Shown here one piece after another: positions 11,531-24,376 of a stretch of DNA of 64,000 bases. Position 1 is the stretch's first letter; each line of letters begins with the position of its first letter. Both the position numbers and the translations under genes were made by a program. Under the pieces are notes generated by a model. That model made no database searches. It was not told the DNA's origin and worked only from the letters and a program-made list of their open reading frames with translations. This DNA comes from Diprion similis. Taxonomy: Eukaryota; Arthropoda; Insecta; Hymenoptera; Diprionidae. The stretch covers positions 15,943,501 through 16,007,500 of the forward strand of contig NC_060114.1 in assembly GCF_021155765.1 (NCBI RefSeq). Reading direction: 5' to 3'.

Positions 11531-14500
11531 ATGGCGTCCAATAATCAACGGACACCCTCGGCTCCGCCGCAGCCGAGATGGTCTAACGATGGTAAAAAAA
11601 CTGTCAAAGAACAGCAGCAGCAGGTACTTAATCAAGTGAAGGAAATGTTTGGCAGTATCTTAGAGCCAGATATAATATTGTCTGTCGTCCTGAATTGTAA
11701 ATGGAAACGTAAGTTTCGAATGAAAATGTTCATCGCATAAAATATTGCAAAATTCTTAACACTCATATTTTAATGCAATTAGAATTCTGAGCATTGCTGA
11801 TTTTCTTTCTTTTTCTATTTTTCAACAGTACAACCATCGATCGACGCGCTGATCATGCTCTCAGAAAATGCTGAAATTCCATTCAATCGTGGCAGTCAAA
11901 ATTTTAGCCAACACAGCAGTCGACCAATGTCAAATTCAATGGGAATGAGTTCCGACAGCGGGAAAAGGATGAGAAATGACGATCAGGATAAAACGATGCA
12001 TAAATCAAACGTTGAGAACGACACTACAACTGGCTTCCTTAACTTGAATGATAAAGAATTGCTGCGTCAACAGGAAGAATTTCGGAAGTTTGAACTGCTC
12101 AAGAAAGATTTGACGGATAAAGAGTTTGTCTCCCTGGTTAATGAGAACGTGTCGAAACTCAGCTACCCTAACGAGAGTACGAAAGTACCGCCTCTAAAAC
12201 TGCAACAATTTGGCCAAGCCTGGTCATCTGGAAATCAGACAACTGGAAAAGCTGATTTTTCCAAAGTTTATTATTGCAGCGACATAGAAAGCGAATCGCC
12301 GTGTGCTCAAATAAATCCTACGATGAATCAGCTCTGGGGTAATACAAGTAACATAGGTCAAAGAAAAGCCAAAGAAACTAACAATCAATTTGATAATCTG
12401 TTCGGAAGCAAGCTCCAATTCTCACGCGATCTCCCCGATAAAATCGGGAACAAAGGAACTATACCGAAAAATAATAAGACACAAAACCAACAGTTGTTTT
12501 CGCCTCAACAGCACCAGCAACATCAGAACTTTAACCCTGATCATCCCGGCTCTGCCCAAAGCCCAAAATCAAAAGATACGAAGAACTTGAACCCCAATGA
12601 AGGTTCAAAGTCGCAATCTGCAGAGCCAAACATCAAAGGGTTTCCCTACGCTTCGATTCACTTCACTTCCGCCGATTATAAATCGACGGATTACGAACAT
12701 GACTTCCAAGAACCACAAATGGATCAGCATCAGCAGCAAGTTGAGCAGTTCGGTTCAAACTACGATGATGAGATAAAGAACAGAACGGGAAATGGTAAAT
12801 CAAACCTTTACAAAGGAGAAACAGAATCGCTCTGTGGACTGAAAGTTCAATACCGTCTTCCTGGATTGGAAAATAGCTCAGATGATGATGCAGATGTTGT
12901 CATAGAGGAAGAGAGAACAGACTATCCTACGCAGATACCCTCCCTCGTGTCGACCAATGTGTGTCAATTTATATCTAGCTCTATTGAAAGACAGCCGAAA
13001 AATACGCGCCCTGAAATGTCTGTAAGCAGCACGCCGTCTCCGTCTGACTCTCCGCAACACAGTACCTACGACAATACATTGCAAAATATAATATCCTCAA
13101 TCATTGAAGGCCACAAAGTTTTAATCATCACGCGGGGGCTACCTGGAAGTGGTAAATCGCATCTAGTAACGAATATCGTTAGATCCTCTGTAGGTGGGGA
13201 TCCGCATCAATTCGTGTTCAGTGCTGATGATTACTTTGTAATGTTAGGAAGAGGCACATATCAATTTGTCCGTTCAAAATTGACCGAAGCGCACAGCTAT
13301 ACACAAAAACGGGCTTTCAAGGCAATGAGAGATGGCGTCAGTCCAGTTATTGTCGACAACACAAGTACTCAGTCGTGGGAAATGCAACCGTACGTTGTAA
13401 TGGGGGTTCAAAATGGATACATTATCGAAGTTGTCGAGCCGAATACACCGTGGGCTAATAACGTGAACGAATTGGTTAAAAGAAATACACACGGGGTGTC
13501 CAAGGATACTATAAGACACATGATAGAAAGATATGAAAGAAACATCACGGGACCGAAGCTTGTAGAACAGTTTTCCCTTCGTTATTCGCCAGATAATGTT
13601 CCCCCGCAATACAGGAAATTCCCACCCCTGAGTTCGATGAGCAAGAACCAGGAACAGCAGAAAAACGAAAAGCAGAAATCTACGAAAAGAAACAGGAGGC
13701 GAAAAAAAGCCCAAGCCTTCAACAGCGATGACGCGTTCACTGTGTCAAACACAGATGAATTGGATCACCTACTCAGCGACAAAGATAAGAACATGAAACC
13801 CTCCGCTAATTCTCATGGATCACAAAACACCAAGGATACCCTGGAAAATATTGTGTCGAATGCTCTAATGTCTGAAAATGATACTCTTAATAAGTCTCTC
13901 GTCGATTATTGCATCGAAACCGACTCCAGTGATGAAATGGATGTAGACAAAGTCCCTGGCCAGCAAGAAGATTGCAACAGTCCTACTGATAATAACAAAG
14001 TGCTTGACTTACTCAGCGAAAATGTCGTCAATGACCGTAAATGTGAAGTGCCTTTAAGCAATAATTCCTCGCCTTCCCTTAGTAAGGACGAGGGTAATTC
14101 TCGGTCGGAAACGATGCAAAACAACGACTCACCTTCAAAGTCGAACGATTTCAACACAAGAAAAATTTCAAGCAACCTTCAGCATCAGAGCCTAGGAGCT
14201 ATTGGATCGGAGAGAAAAGGGAGTGTCACTACGATAGAATATGAAACAGCGAGAAAAAATGCTGTAGATGAATGTAATCAAGAGAATCCAGAAAATATTC
14301 TATCGCAGTGCTGGGATTTCACTTTACTCGTAAACGGCAGACAAATACATAGCACTGGTAATTATAAACCTTCGAAAACGTTCAAACAAAATGAACCAGA
14401 ATTCGAAGATATTGAGAAAGAAGTTGATTCAAACATTGAAACGGAAATTGAGATAGATCCCGATTATCCGACAGGCGTTATCATAACTGAAATTGATACT

Positions 14501-17500
14501 GAGGAGGCCGAGGTCGAATGGAGAAAGTCTGTAAGCTTAGTTGAAACCTTTGGGGACAATATATCAATCTCCGAAGATCCGGAAGTGACAATCACAAACA
14601 TAATGAAAAAAATGGACGCCGAGGAGCCAGAAATAGATGTCGAATGCAAAATGAACCCCTTAGATACTGACTTTATTTCAGAATTGGTTGACACAGAACC
14701 AGAATCGAGCTCTGAGAGCCAGGGATTGATCGGGTCGATATTCACTGGGATAAAAAATTCTCTGTTAGGTTTCAATAGCAATACTAGACGTGTCGAGGAC
14801 ACTGTGAGAAACGAGGAGAGTATGATGAAGTACAAGCATCAAACGAACGATAATTCCCTATCGGAAACAGATGCTTTTGAAAACGAAATGTCTCACAGAG
14901 AACCCAGCGTTATCCCCCCTAAAGAAAACGATTCCCAAGAAACTGAACCAAACTCGGTGCTAACTGGAATATCTACCACTATAGTAGGCGATGATTTAAG
15001 TTCCAAATTATCTGACTTAAATTTAAACAGCACTCTTGTTGCATCGACTGACTATGATAAAGGTTTATTATGTCAGTTATCAACGCCTGTCATGTTTGAT
15101 AATACTGAAAATGGTGCAAACTCAAAGCTTGTAGTTAACGATACATTGACAAAGAAATTGGCTGGTGAAAATAGAGGCTCGCGAACTCAGAATCAGACTC
15201 AAAATCCGTGTGCTTATTCATCCATAGAGGCAAACGACGCTTTTAAAATCAATGAAGATGAAACGAGTAATGGACAAATCACGAATGAAAAGTCTCAAAG
15301 AATTTATGAGTCTGACAGGGAAGATCTTATCGCATTAAAGCTACAGGGTGATGGAGATCAGGGTGAAGAAGAAAATAGCAAAAATCTTGTAGAGAGTATC
15401 GACAAGTTAATTATATCAAGTCAGAGCGATATTGATCAGATTCAGAAAGTTGAAGGAGTTCCAGAAAATCCTTGCGATTTAAAAATGACTGGTTTAGAAG
15501 GCAATACCTCGACCGAGGAAATTAGTGAAATAATCTGCAAGAAAAAATTCGCATATACCTGCGGAATTGATTCTAATGACAAGGAATCCGAGTCTGGTGA
15601 AATTGAACCCTCGAATTTGATCTCAAGTGCGGAAATTTGTAAGAAAGAAACTGCAAAAGTCCCGGAAAGTAATGTCACCGAATTATTAAGTACAGAAAGA
15701 GAATCTCTAAGCAAAAGTCATGACTTGAAATTAACTAGTGACAATAAACCTGAAGACCTGTCTCCTGCATCTCCTACAGAAAATAGTTTGGAATATAAAA
15801 GCGAGTATTCGGCACTGCTCGAAGGTGAAAAAGAAAGTGAAAATAATTTTGAATCCTCGATTCACCCTGACAATAATTTGGATGATTCCTCGACAGAAGA
15901 ATGTTGTGAATGTTTTGAAGAATGCTGCGAATTGTTGATACCATCGGATACAGAAGATTTAATCGATGTGAAACCAGTCGAAAATGTTGATGAGGCAAAA
16001 ACTACTACCAATCAAAACCTGGGTGGAGATGGAGATAAGACTGAGAGTGAGAATAAAACCGTCGAAATTATTGATAATATGAACCAAGTAACATGGAAAG
16101 AGTCCCCATTTCCCGTAGAACGAATTAGTCCAGTAAAAGAAACAGAGAAGAAATCTGACAATGTGATGAAGTCGGATTCTTCTACAAACACTAGCAGTTA
16201 TGACTTCAACGTTTTATATGTTGGGGGTACATCGGAATACAGAATTATGAGCGCTGAAAGCAGATCAATAAATAATAATACATCGTTAGTTGTTGAGGAG
16301 AAACCGCCATTGAAACTAATGTTAGATAAAAGCTCAATGACTTCTGTAGTCGACATTCTGAGTGGCGAGGAAAGCCTAGAATTCAGAACAGAAGTTGAAA
16401 CAATAAAGAACATGGAGAAGCTTTTAGATATGTTTCCAAACGTTCCTCATGAGGACATCATGGAGATTTACAAGAACCTTTGCAATTGTGATTTCGATTG
16501 GACGGTGGATGTTCTTCTGGACGGAGTGCCCGAGAACGCTACCAAGTACACTAAAATTGAATCCCCAAAAATTGTGCTGGATAGGCAGGCCACACCTTCT
16601 GCAGGTAGTTCTGAAGCTGGGGATTCGGAGAGCCAGAATTCTACGCCACACAAGGAAAGGCTGGACAAAATAAAACAGCAGTCAAGTAGCTCAGAGTCTA
16701 ACGAAGGCAATGCTAAAGTTCAACACCAAAATTCTAGCCCCAGGAAGAAAAAGGACAGACACAGAGTGTCGGAAGAAAAATTAAAGCTGAAGAGACAGAT
16801 CGAAGAAAAGATGGTAATCAATGAAGCCAGCTATAATCCTCATATATTACGAGTCAAAAGGTGGAAAAACGGTGAGCCTGACATCACGACTGAGGAACAT
16901 ACAGATGTCCAAACACAGATTAAAAACGTCCTAGATAGTGTGCAGTCGTTGACATCCGAGACCGAAGATTGCGTTGAGGAAACCCTATCGCCAGAGACAT
17001 CCGAGAGCACTGATGACTTCACCGAAGATGATATAGAGCCAGAAGAAATAATGGAGTTGAATTTAGGCCACGATTTCATAAAAATATTAGAAAATGAGTT
17101 TGGAAATCCTGAATTCCAGTTCCCTGATGGACTTTTTCCTGTTATTCAAATTAAAAAATCCATGGCACAGCAGTTACACGCACTTTGGATCGAAAGCATG
17201 GAACAACAGCTCAATGCTCAACAAGAACGTCTCGACCAAATGATCGAAAGCGGTAAAGTAACAATGAGATCCATTAATTCACCCAGAAATAACAATAAAA
17301 AAAAAAAAAAAAGGAAAGTGATTTCTTGAAATTTGTGAGACGTCATAAGACAGTGAAGTTTTGGATAAAATTTTTGAAGCCCTGTTTTTATTGCACCCCT
17401 TTTTAAACAAATAAAATGAATCAACTTGGTTTTAGATGCTGAATACGCGAGATCTTTGGAGCAAGAGGAAGCGCGTTGTTTGACTGAGCCTGTAGTCCCA

Positions 17501-18822
17501 AATTTGTCACAAATAATGGACATGGAAATGGCTCTAGCCATATACAACAATGATGTGGTAATTATTAAATCTGTAATATAATTGATTTTCAAAGCAGAAA
17601 AGCACTAGCTGTTGTTTTTAGCGATTAAAAAATAATTCGAAAACCACCTTTCTGTTCAGAAAAAGCAAGTGAAACTAGAAACACCTAATGACATGGCGTC
17701 ACGATTGACTAGACAAATGCTCCACGAAATGTTCGCTGACCATGATCCTGAAACCCTCAACGAAATCTTGAACGCTCACAACGGGGATTACAAAGAGACT
17801 GTTGAGGTCCTGGAAGCAAGTACAGGGCTACTTTCAAACCGCAATAATACGCTCAAAAAGCAAAAAAGCCTCATAGACAGAGTGAAAAAAGAATCCATTG
17901 AGAGAAACGAAGCAGAGGTAAAATTTTTTTTACTTGCCTAAGGCTCTTTTATTCTATTTTTTTTTCTCATTGGCAAAGAAATTTTTCACCATTTATTGTA
18001 TATTTGTCATAAGTTAATATGAAGAATAACTGAGAAAATTTGGTCACCAGGAATTGTTGATAACTATTTGTTTTTAGAAAAATTCACAAGCATCTGCTGG
18101 CACTATCAGTTCGGATCTAAGCGAACCGGATGACTCAAACTTTGCAACGCCCACATATGATGCTTCGATGGAAGAAGCTCAGGAATCGCGTAAGGAGGCT
18201 CAGCGACAACTTATCCTCCGTAATGAGAATTTCAACAAAGCTACGGAAGCGTTTAGAAAAGGCAATCGAGAAGTTGCCGGGTATTATTCTCAAATGGTAA
18301 GATTGTTTCTATTTATAACTTTTATTGTAACTATTTCTTGACAGATTTCGGTTTTTCCCAGGCAAAATTGCACTCGAAAAAAATGGAATATGCCAATTCG
18401 ATGGCGGCAAGTGCCTTTCTATCAGCTCAGGACTGCTTGATGAATACTGAAAACACATTGGATTTACATTATCTGTACGTTGCTGAGGCTTTGCGCGCAC
18501 TGGATATATTTTTAGACCATCAATTATCAAAGCTCAGTGAGGGTAATAAAAAATCGATGAATTTGTATATAATTACTGGGCGAGGGGCTCGCAGTGCTAA
18601 GGGATTAAGCAGGATTAAACCTGCAGTTTCTAAAAAGCTTGCATCTAAAAATATAAGGTGAGAAAAATCCTACTTTTATTATCATACAAATGATTTACAA
18701 ACTGACAAGTTTCTAATTTGATATCACGAATTCTTTCTTTCCGTTTTTCAATAAGGTTTATTGAGGAGAATCCAGGATGTCTAAAGGTAGTCATTCACAG
18801 ACGGAATATCGCAATGGGCTGA
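11531..18822 (+). CDS. N4BP2: N4BP2-like protein: CUE repeats, P-loop kinase domain, DUF1771 and Smr domain
   Basis: Seven exons (CDS 11531-11708, 11829-17252, 17436-17557, 17660-17917, 18078-18296, 18362-18657, 18756-18822) join in frame to give about 2187 residues; human N4BP2 is about 1770. Domains in order: a CUE-like fold near residues 32-75 (VLNQVKEMFGSILEPDIILS, split by intron 1). Then an AAA_33/polynucleotide-kinase domain with P-loop GLPGSGKS (496-503) and FSADDYF; a second CUE near 1589-1635 (EKLLDMFPNVPHEDI); a third near 1924-1963 (LHEMFADHDPETLNEIL). DUF1771 follows (about 2030-2095), and a C-terminal Smr domain (LDLH at 2100-2103, TGRGARSAKG). CUE domains bind ubiquitin; Smr domains nick or bind nucleic acid. 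The middle is long, acidic, Ser/Glu-rich and probably disordered. The large exon reads through its donor at 17253 to a stop at 17327-17329, a possible retained-intron end. Introns are 71-183 bases. Confidence 0.93.
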
Positions 18823-18860
18823 GTACTTATGCACGTATCTCAATCAGAGGGATATACGTA

Positions 18861-18866
18861 AATAAA
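18861..18866 (+). terminator. Candidate N4BP2 polyadenylation signal
   Basis: AATAAA only about 40 bases after the N4BP2 stop codon. It would give a very short 3' UTR. Alternatives lie further downstream. Confidence 0.35.
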
Positions 18867-20189
18867 TTGTGTTATTGAACTATTGAACAATTGACGCGTT
18901 GACAAATCGACCAAACAAGAATAATGCAGAATTTAAAAAAAATTGACACTATGATCTTGAATATCCAATGGAACAAATTCCAAGTAATTCAATACATTTT
19001 TCGAATGGTATGCAAGATTGTACAAGTCGCCAAGAATATTTATAATTTTGTTTTTTCTTATGGCGAAATGATTAGCAATAAGCGATACAATAGTAATGAT
19101 GTTAGGAGTCAAAAATTGCCTCGCAAAATAACGTCTGGATTAGAAACAATTTTATATATGTCTAATCTAAATTAAATATACATATATTAAATTGTTGGGG
19201 GGAAAAAAAAAAAAAAAAAAAAAAAAAAACACCACTCAGAAGAAAAAAGTTAATATGACGAAATAACTAGTGTGTAAAAGTTGATGATACTTTTATATTG
19301 TATATTTTAAATTAGTTTACAGTACAATTATTATGTATAGTTGAAGCTGAAGTCATGTGCTAACCGTGTTAAACTTCTTCTAAAAGGTTGCCGTGAGATC
19401 AGACAAAATCTTAATTGTTGGTCTACACTGCCTCATTTTAGTAAACGTTAACACTAACTATAGTGCCTAGCTTCAGCTTCAATGTATTAGACCTACACAC
19501 AAATACGCGACACTGTAAATGTATTGCATTGGCTATTATAATTATTGTTTTTTTAGTGTCAATAATATTACCATTATTATTGTTATTGTTATTATTTCCG
19601 TGGTATACTTTGTTAATAAGTTCAAAATAATGCCTCGTTATGCATTAATGATGTATTATAAAATTTAAGCGAATTGAGAAAGATTTTTGATTTTTACTTT
19701 GTACACAATAATTGTATGTAATGAATTCTTTTAAATTCTTATATTTAAATTTCCACGAATGTATACCTTGATTTGTATCTACTGAACGGAGACAAAAAGA
19801 AGTAGATAAACAAAAAAAAAACGCACTTTGTAGCCTGTCCTCTTTGCATTATATCTACCCGCGTTTAGCACTACTGTCACGAGTTAGACATGAAAAGCAT
19901 GCGTCGTACGAAAAAAGTCATACCGTTCTAATCAATGTTTTCGAAATCAGAGGGTATCAAGTCCACGCTCAAGGATTCGCGCATAAAGTATTTCGTTCGT
20001 CTTTTATTTCTCACGAGTCAATTTGGCGCCGACCCCCGATTAGAGAGAAACTATAGAGTCGAGAATTGAGGAATCATGGAATGTGAATATAGTACCGCAA
20101 ATTTCGTCTCTGAAGGTTAAGAAAATGCTATAGTCGATTTCGATGCTGACGTACGTATGTCCAACCGTCCAAGTCCACGTAGGTATCTC

Positions 20190-20415
20190 AACGCGAAAGA
20201 GTGCGCAACAACCCAATTCTACATGCAATTCTGAACAAAAACATTCCAATACATTATCATTTGATGCAAAAATAAAAAAAATGACATGAAATATGTGAAA
20301 TCGGGATAATAAATTCGTAGTTTTCATGCAGTTTTTATTATATTTTTGTCTTAAAGCGACAGGTTTTTGATCAGAATTGCACGTGGAATTGGGCTGTTGT
20401 GCACTCTTTCGCGTT
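20190..20415. repeat. Long imperfect inverted repeat (hairpin)
   Basis: The outer arms 20190-20234 and 20371-20415 are reverse complements over 45 bases with four mismatches. Similarity continues inward with gaps towards a loop near 20300 (left arm gatgcaaaaataaa...gacatga against right arm tcatgcagttttta...ttttgtc). It lies between the convergent N4BP2 and MOK genes. It could be a foldback MITE relic or a transcribed hairpin RNA. No target-site duplication was established. Confidence 0.75.
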
Positions 20416-21074
20416 CAAGATTCGTGGAATTAGATATTTTAAGAGTCGACTTATATGCAATATATTGTATATTATTTTATATTAAATATAAATAAAATTA
20501 TATCGAGGCCCTTTGCCGCTCGAACACCTTCGACAAATGCTCAGAATCATTCGCGAAGTCTCGTATCCCGTTAGTTTTGTACGTTCAAATAAGGTATACG
20601 CGGCACTTGAATTACAGAAACGGTTGTTCTATTTTCTTTGTTATCAAATAATAATAAGCATGATTATCTTACCTTGTTTTTACGAAACGAATCAATAAAT
20701 GGAAACTAGTTTAATAATCAAAATATCGTCTTTAATGTTACAATGATTTTTCGTCGCGATTCATACAACTTGTTAATTTCAGTTATTTTTCTTCTCTTTC
20801 GAAACTATTATTGATAATTAAATTGCGATAATTCATGCATTTTGTATTGTCCTTATCAAGTTTATGGATCACTGAAAAATTACGAATATCGATTAAACGC
20901 ACTGTAAACATACAAATAATCAATCAACTGCGAATTTAAAAAATTCCGAATGACAAATAGTTCATTTTATAGCAGAACGGATTATATTTACTCAAACTGA
21001 ATTCGCTCTGGTCTGAATTACTTTGCGATGGCAATATCTGGATACTTACCAATCGGATACGTATACGGCAAATA

Positions 21075-24000
21075 TTATTTAATGTTTCCAAATTTGTTGC
21101 GTTTTTCATATAATTTTTTCGGACTTGGTCGTATTTTCTTAGAAGGAATCACGCTGCTCGGAGTTGGACTGAGCGAGTTTGATTCGTGTTTAGGAATTTT
21201 CTTAGCTGGACTTTTGGCAATGGGAGATTTAATAAAGGGGGTCATTTTGCAGGTAGTAAACTCTGCGGGAGTAGCCCGCTCAGTGATTGTGGCGAGTCTT
21301 GTTTTCTGGCCACGATTACCGCACAGTATCTTCGAATCGCAAATTTGCGCCATACCGGAAGCACCGCCAGAGCCTCGATGGACGAGCATTTCCGGCTTTT
21401 GCGTAATTATCATCGGCAAGAAGCTGAAAGAAAAGATATTGCCGATCTCTCTGAGTTCGGTTGAGTTACAGTCAAATTAACACATGTCTCATACCTTTTC
21501 AATCTATAACTATCCTTCTCAATGCAATAATCCCTGTTCTTCTGCTCATCGTGATGTTTCTGCTCATAGCTTTGATCGTAAGTCCTCTCTGCGCGAGAGT
21601 TGTAATGGGTTCCCAGTGTTGACGGACCTCGCTTAATGGGAGCATTCCTCAATTCTACTGGACTGGTGCTACTCTCCCTAGATATTATCATTTTGCTACT
21701 ATTCCTAATACTTGGGAGCTTAGGACCCGAAATATCAGACGTATCGGAAGCACTGCCCTGTGAATATTATAAAGGTAAAATAAGTATAAGTGTAAAAAGA
21801 TATCGACACATGCATGAATATGCGATGTCCAAGAGAACATAACTATCCTTATGATTTTTCACGAATTAAAGGGAATACTAATTTCACCTTCGAAGCTCGT
21901 TCGCCGATCTTAACGATGCGTTGCCTCTTCCGGTGGCAAATATTGGCTGTTCCCCAAGCCCTGGTCAGTTTTTTTTTAGTCTCTTCGACAGCGACGACAT
22001 TACTTTTGTCGGACTTTGAGATTTTTGTTGAACTAGATTTGTTCGATGACTGGTTGGTTGTATGTCTTGCGTAATTCGGACTGGACGCAACAACTCTGGG
22101 CACTTTGAACCCGCAAATGTTCAAACTTGCTACGGGATCAGCCATTTGGACCAGTTTCGATTGATGAGAGGATATAGGCGGCTGGAAATTGTTAAATGCT
22201 GACTCCCATGATCTACTGTCTAAAAGGGATGTTTTACTTTTTGCTTTCGCCGGCGTTCCGAAGTTATATAACTTAACAAAACCGGGTTTCGCCATTGGCA
22301 ATTAGATTGTTCATGCGATGAGTTGGACGGTGTTATTAAGTTTGACATCCTTGGCGACTCGCTCTCCCTGCGCATTTATTCAAATTTATGAGTATTCATT
22401 GCTTTAATCTACGAAACGTACTATCGATACGGGGGTAACGGGGATACGTGAAAAACTGAAATGAATATATCCGCAGATTTTTCAAGAATTGAGTATTGCC
22501 TTAGATCATTGAAATAGCGATGTTCCATCAATCGTTTGACGTTGCTTCTATTCTCAGGGTCGTAGACAAGCATAAGTTTCAGAATATCTCTACCCGCGTC
22601 AGTGACTTGCGGCAGTAAATTAGCAACGCCGGATCCCCCTTTAGTTGGAAAGAAGTATTCACAGTTTCTTGATTTACTGCTTAATGGGTATAAAATTTAT
22701 AAAAATATATTAATCATACAGTAAGCACATACTAAATAGTCTGGGCCAATTTTGAGTGAACGTTGCAAAGGATAAAGAATGAAAGAAGAAAAAATGAGGA
22801 TCTTGGTGTAGGTCAAAGTAATATTCAACTTCACTTACTGTCTGCGAAATTTAGCCACTAATCTTGCATGCGGTGTGCCTAGTATAGAGTGAATTTTAGT
22901 GATCTGATCAACCTCGTTGGATCCGGGAAAGAGCGGCTTGAGCCTGAAACAGAGATCGAGAACGTACCAATAATGGTACAACCGCATTCAAATAGTCGAT
23001 GGGGATAAAATAATACGTGAGAAGTTCGTAGAATACGCAGCCGGTAGCCCAAACATCCATTTTTGGTCCATAAAAACCAGTTGTTAACAAGCATTCTGGA
23101 GAACGATACCAACGGGTTGAGATATACTCGGTGTAAGGTGGCCTGCTATAAATGCCTCTTATCGATCCAAGGTCTGCCAATTTAACTACATCTCCCTGCA
23201 GGTGAGAAATCAACAATACAATAATTGTCACCATTGTCCATTTACGATTATATCAACAGTAATTCATCACTTATGATTCTGTAAAACAGATATAGCAGGT
23301 GATGTATTTTATACACTCAATTTGATCAGCATGATTAATCATGTTGCGACCAGTTTAAAATTGTTTGGGTATCCAAACAACACAGCTATTGAAAATAATA
23401 ACAGTAATATAGTATTCCTTCGGGAAATGAGTACCTTCAATAATATATTCTCTGGTTTAATGTCTCTATGGAAGATGCCATGCTTGTGCAAGTGTTCTAG
23501 ACCTTTCAGTAACTGGTACAAATAGATCTTTACTCTATCTTCAGTCAGGGCACGTCTGTAGTAACAGATGTACATCGATTAGTGATGGAATAGAACCAGG
23601 AATTTGAATCACAGAGCATAGAATGCACGGTAACAAGGATATATTATCACCATAATTATTCTATCGATTTATGTATTTGCACGTTACCCTTTTCTTGCCT
23701 TCATTAAATCGTACAAGCTCATATCCATCAGTTCGAAAATTAGCGTGACTTTTCCGGGAAGTGGATCGCTGCGGAATAAAGAAAAAGGGAAAGCATTGTA
23801 CCAATTGCCCTAATAACTGCTATTATTACTGCTTACTAGTGCGATTCGACCATGTAAAGAATATTGGGATGGCGACTGATTTTCCTCATCGCTATCACTT
23901 CTGGACTCTCCAAAATTTCGCTCATACTGTAGATAATTTAAAAACTATGCGTAAGAAGAAACATTTATTCATGTTTATAAAGACGAAAATATACCTTTGG

Positions 24001-24376
24001 TAGATTTTTTTTAGCCGCTTGGCAGCATAGAGGATCCCTGTTTCTCGGTCCTGACATTTTAATACTTCGGAAAATGATCCTTCGCCAATTTTTTGCAGCA
24101 CCTTATATTCTGCAAGTGTCAAAATTGACGAATATGTTGTGCAATGTTGTTATGACATGCATTAGAAGTGCAGGAAAAAGGGATAAAGCGTAAAATGAAA
24201 AATGTAAAGCGTATTCCGAAGAGAAAATATGCGAAATACAAAAAAATGATGACAAGATGACACTGATAGCAGTTTAATTTGCACTTGACGTATGACACAG
24301 ATATTGAAAAGTTACATGTCAATTGGTTAAATGATTGCTAATTATGTGGTTTACTTTTTAAAAAGCTTGTAGACAT
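21075..24376 (-). CDS. MOK: MOK-type serine/threonine kinase (MAK/ICK/MOK family)
   Basis: MOK is a MAPK-related kinase; relatives regulate cilium length. Proposed minus-strand exons: 24376-24355, 24109-23995, 23926-23837, 23768-23688, 23555-23435, 23195-23017, 22943-22839, 22676-22448, 22271-21888, 21757-21495, 21423-21075 (about 645 residues; human MOK is 419). Kinase motifs: IGEGSFSEV loop, ATP lysine in AAK (K38), HRDIKPEN (D134), DLG in place of DFG (151-153). The TEY activation motif in [15 protein letters not shown] (T165, Y167), then [14 protein letters not shown]. All agree closely with MOK. The tiny first exon is a phase-consistent guess. Exon 8 to 9 is the weakest join: exon 8 could instead run to a TAG near 22416. 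The C-terminal region is basic and Ser/Pro-rich ([21 protein letters not shown]), probably disordered. Exon 8 has a tandem AAGCAG acceptor. Confidence 0.88.

Larger units (their letters stand above)
18823..21074. other. Convergent 3' region between N4BP2 and MOK
   Basis: No coding gene recognised. Contents: AATAAA at 18861-18866, a poly-A run of about 28 bases near 19203-19230, a short inverted repeat (19341-19352 with 19471-19482), and a strong hairpin at 20190-20415. Several AT-rich stretches follow. Parts are probably 3' UTR of either gene. Confidence 0.4.

Noticed and set aside
12224-17592. Many minus-strand and out-of-frame plus-strand frames of 60-146 codons
   Set aside because: They overlap the N4BP2 exon and are shadows caused by its codon use.
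19203-19230. Long poly-A as a sign of a processed retrocopy
   Set aside because: No upstream coding relic or duplication was seen; simple microsatellite is the easier explanation.
21028-21480. Plus-strand frame of 150 codons with hydrophobic stretches
   Set aside because: It is the antisense of MOK exon 11 and part of its intron; the minus-strand reading has correct splice phase.
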